From positions 1-64,000 of the forward strand of contig JAHAWY010000006.1 in the NCBI GenBank assembly GCA_018385135.1: DNA of 64,000 nt, in the 5' to 3' direction. Below, one piece after another: positions 62,935 through 64,000 of the stretch. Under the pieces are notes generated by a model, which saw only the letters and a program-made list of their open reading frames with translations, was not told where the DNA came from and searched no databases. A program made the translations under genes and the position numbers. The DNA is from Oscillospiraceae bacterium (GTDB lineage: Bacteria > Bacillota > Clostridia > Oscillospirales > Oscillospiraceae). The first letter of the stretch is position 1. Each line of letters starts with the position of its first letter.

Positions 62935-63648
62935 TTATTCGCAGAGCGCTTTTTTAAGAGCATCAAAGCTCGGCTCTGCAAGCTCCAGAAAATGCTCGCG
63001 CTCGGCGATATTGCCAAGCTGGTGCGCGTCGGAGCTTGTTACGATTTTGCGCTCGCGTCGGTATGCGGCATTTTCCGAGGATGAGAAAAAGCTATCCGGT
63101 CGGTAGACCTCCAGCGTTTTGAAATTCGGTCTATCAGGCAGCATACCGAAATTTGAAAGGACACTGTTTGTCCCCCTGTCGATATGGGCGGGATAGCAAA
63201 ATCCACCGTAACGCGCGGCAAAGCTCGGAAGCTCGTCATAGGAAAGGCTCGTCGCGTTGGAAAGCAATATCGGCAGTCTGTCTAAAACCCGCTCGTTTTC
63301 ATCCATCACAAGCTGCTCTCCGAAAAACTTCGGATTGTTTTCAACAGGCGGCAGCAGCTCATACAGCTCCCTACCCGCGCGCTCGGCGCTCTCTGCATCG
63401 GGAAAAAGGCAGACAACGTGGATCTCCTCCGCCGTTGTAACCTCTATTCCCGCGATCACCTCAAGGGGCAGCTCCTCTGCCGCGCGCATAACGGCAGCGG
63501 CATTGAGCGCCGTGTTGTGGTCTGTTACGGCAATGAGATCAAGCCCCTTTATGTACGCCATGTTGGCGATATTCGGAGGTGTCATAAGCTCGTCCCCGCA
63601 AGGTGAAAGGCAGGTATGTATATGCAGGTCGTAGGCAAATTGCGGCAT
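62935..63648 (-). CDS. PHP domain phosphoesterase
   Basis: This 237-residue metal-dependent hydrolase shows the PHP motifs DLHIHTCLSPCGDE, VTDHN, AGIEVTT, CYPAHIDR and SSDAHQLG, with the metal-binding histidines and aspartates intact. Substrate is unknown; small PHP proteins include histidinol phosphatases and 3',5'-nucleotide phosphatases. It starts 28 bases after the DRTGG gene in the same direction. In Clostridia this pair is usually found upstream of electron-bifurcating [FeFe] hydrogenase genes, here beyond the window. Confidence 0.88.
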   Translation of the reverse strand: MPQFAYDLHIHTCLSPCGDELMTPPNIANMAYIKGLDLIAVTDHNTALNAAAVMRAAEELPLEVIAGIEVTTAEEIHVVCLFPDAESAERAGRELYELLPPVENNPKFFGEQLVMDENERVLDRLPILLSNATSLSYDELPSFAARYGGFCYPAHIDRGTNSVLSNFGMLPDRPNFKTLEVYRPDSFFSSSENAAYRRERKIVTSSDAHQLGNIAEREHFLELAEPSFDALKKALCE

Positions 63649-63676
63649 AGCCCGCCCTCCTCTCGGATTTTAGTCT

Positions 63677-64000
63677 TTACGCCAGCCCCAGTGCTCTCGC
63701 CGCGGCAAGCGACGCCTCAAAAATCGGCATATCGGTGCGCAGAACGGTGATATCGCCTTTTTCAGCGCCCGCTCTTGTCTCATCATCCATGCTCACGCCC
63801 TCGGCGAGAACAACGCAGGCGCATTCGGTCAAGGATGCCACCGCCATGGCGTTCACATTGCCCATGATAGTGACCCACAGGCATCCGACCGGGGCACGGC
63901 TCATAACTATGGATAGCAGATCGCCGCAGTAGATGCCGCCGGAAATCTCATTGTCTCCGCAGCCAAAGGCAAGCTCCCAGCCCAGCTTATCGCAAAGCTC
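63677..64000 (-). CDS. DRTGG domain protein (5' end outside window)
   Basis: The visible 107 C-terminal residues read as a DRTGG domain: IYCGDLLSIVMSRAP, then LWVTIMGNVNAMAVASL, CVVLAEGVSMDDETRAGAE and LRTDMPIFEAS. The domain is found in a small family of anaerobe proteins near hydrogenases and histidine kinases, role unknown. The start lies beyond the right edge. Its stop is 28 bases before the PHP gene start. Confidence 0.82.
   Translation of the reverse strand, partial: ELCDKLGWELAFGCGDNEISGGIYCGDLLSIVMSRAPVGCLWVTIMGNVNAMAVASLTECACVVLAEGVSMDDETRAGAEKGDITVLRTDMPIFEASLAAARALGLA

Noticed and set aside
1..64000. CRISPR array, insertion sequences or prophage
   Set aside because: No regularly spaced repeats, transposase, integrase or capsid genes were found; the only relics are short fragments at 29-30.3 kb.

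Overview
The window looks like part of the chromosome of a strictly anaerobic Clostridia bacterium, most likely a gut-type Oscillospiraceae relative. This is inferred from the moderately GC-rich DNA, AGGAGG-type ribosome sites, sigma-A promoters with 16-18 base spacers, a Clostridia-style core gene set (rpoBC, rpsL-rpsG-fusA-tuf, plsX-acpP-rnc, trmFO-topA-dprA, ftsEX) and abundant ferredoxin and radical-type enzymes. No species is claimed. No CRISPR array, intact insertion sequence, prophage or rRNA was seen.

Bases 1-8300 are the most unusual part. One minus-strand block encodes two complete pairs of 2-hydroxyacyl-CoA dehydratase / benzoyl-CoA reductase family subunits (N2-O2 and N1-O1). Between the pairs lie two different ATPase activator subunits (called P and Q here) and a two-cluster ferredoxin (M). 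A ParA/CooC-like ATPase follows at the left edge. The combination of N, O, two unequal activators and a dedicated ferredoxin resembles the Bzd-type ATP-dependent aryl-CoA reductase of Azoarcus more than the single-activator dehydratases of amino-acid fermenters. The substrate is unknown. The block has three apparent transcription segments: N2-O2 from a near-consensus promoter flanked by palindromes, P-Q from overlapping sigma-A and possible sigma-54 promoters, and M-N1-O1 behind a terminator.

Bases 8300-11700 (plus strand) hold a DUF1643 protein, a Na/Pi cotransporter with a PhoU-like tail and a GNAT acetyltransferase. Bases 11700-19600 (minus) are one apparent operon: uvrA, a small export protein, a small glycosyltransferase-like membrane protein, recD2, comF and an mreB paralogue. 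Bases 19600-28900 (minus) are a second long operon: trmH-like methyltransferase, dprA, topA, trmFO, plsX, acpP, rnc and an Elp3-like radical SAM protein.

Bases 29000-30300 are a decayed patch: a lipoprotein gene broken by two compensating frameshifts, a beta-helix adhesin fragment and a short repeat beside lysS. Bases 30300-39100 (minus) carry greA-lysS, an S41 protease, ftsE-ftsX with an M23 murein hydrolase, a CdaR/PucR-like regulator and an RsuA-type pseudouridine synthase. A small DUF4830 protein is on the plus strand at 39.2 kb.

Bases 39600-52200 (minus) hold the str operon (rpsL-rpsG-fusA-tuf) and rpoB-rpoC, each with its own promoter. Bases 52300-64000 are mixed: a polytopic glycosyltransferase, tRNA-Leu(GAG), a chemoreceptor, an orphan small protein, a divergent Crp/Fnr regulator and ferredoxin-like protein pair, a 1304-residue hybrid sensor kinase with an NTF2-like N-terminus, an RNA/DNA methyltransferase, a PHP phosphoesterase and a DRTGG protein cut by the right edge.
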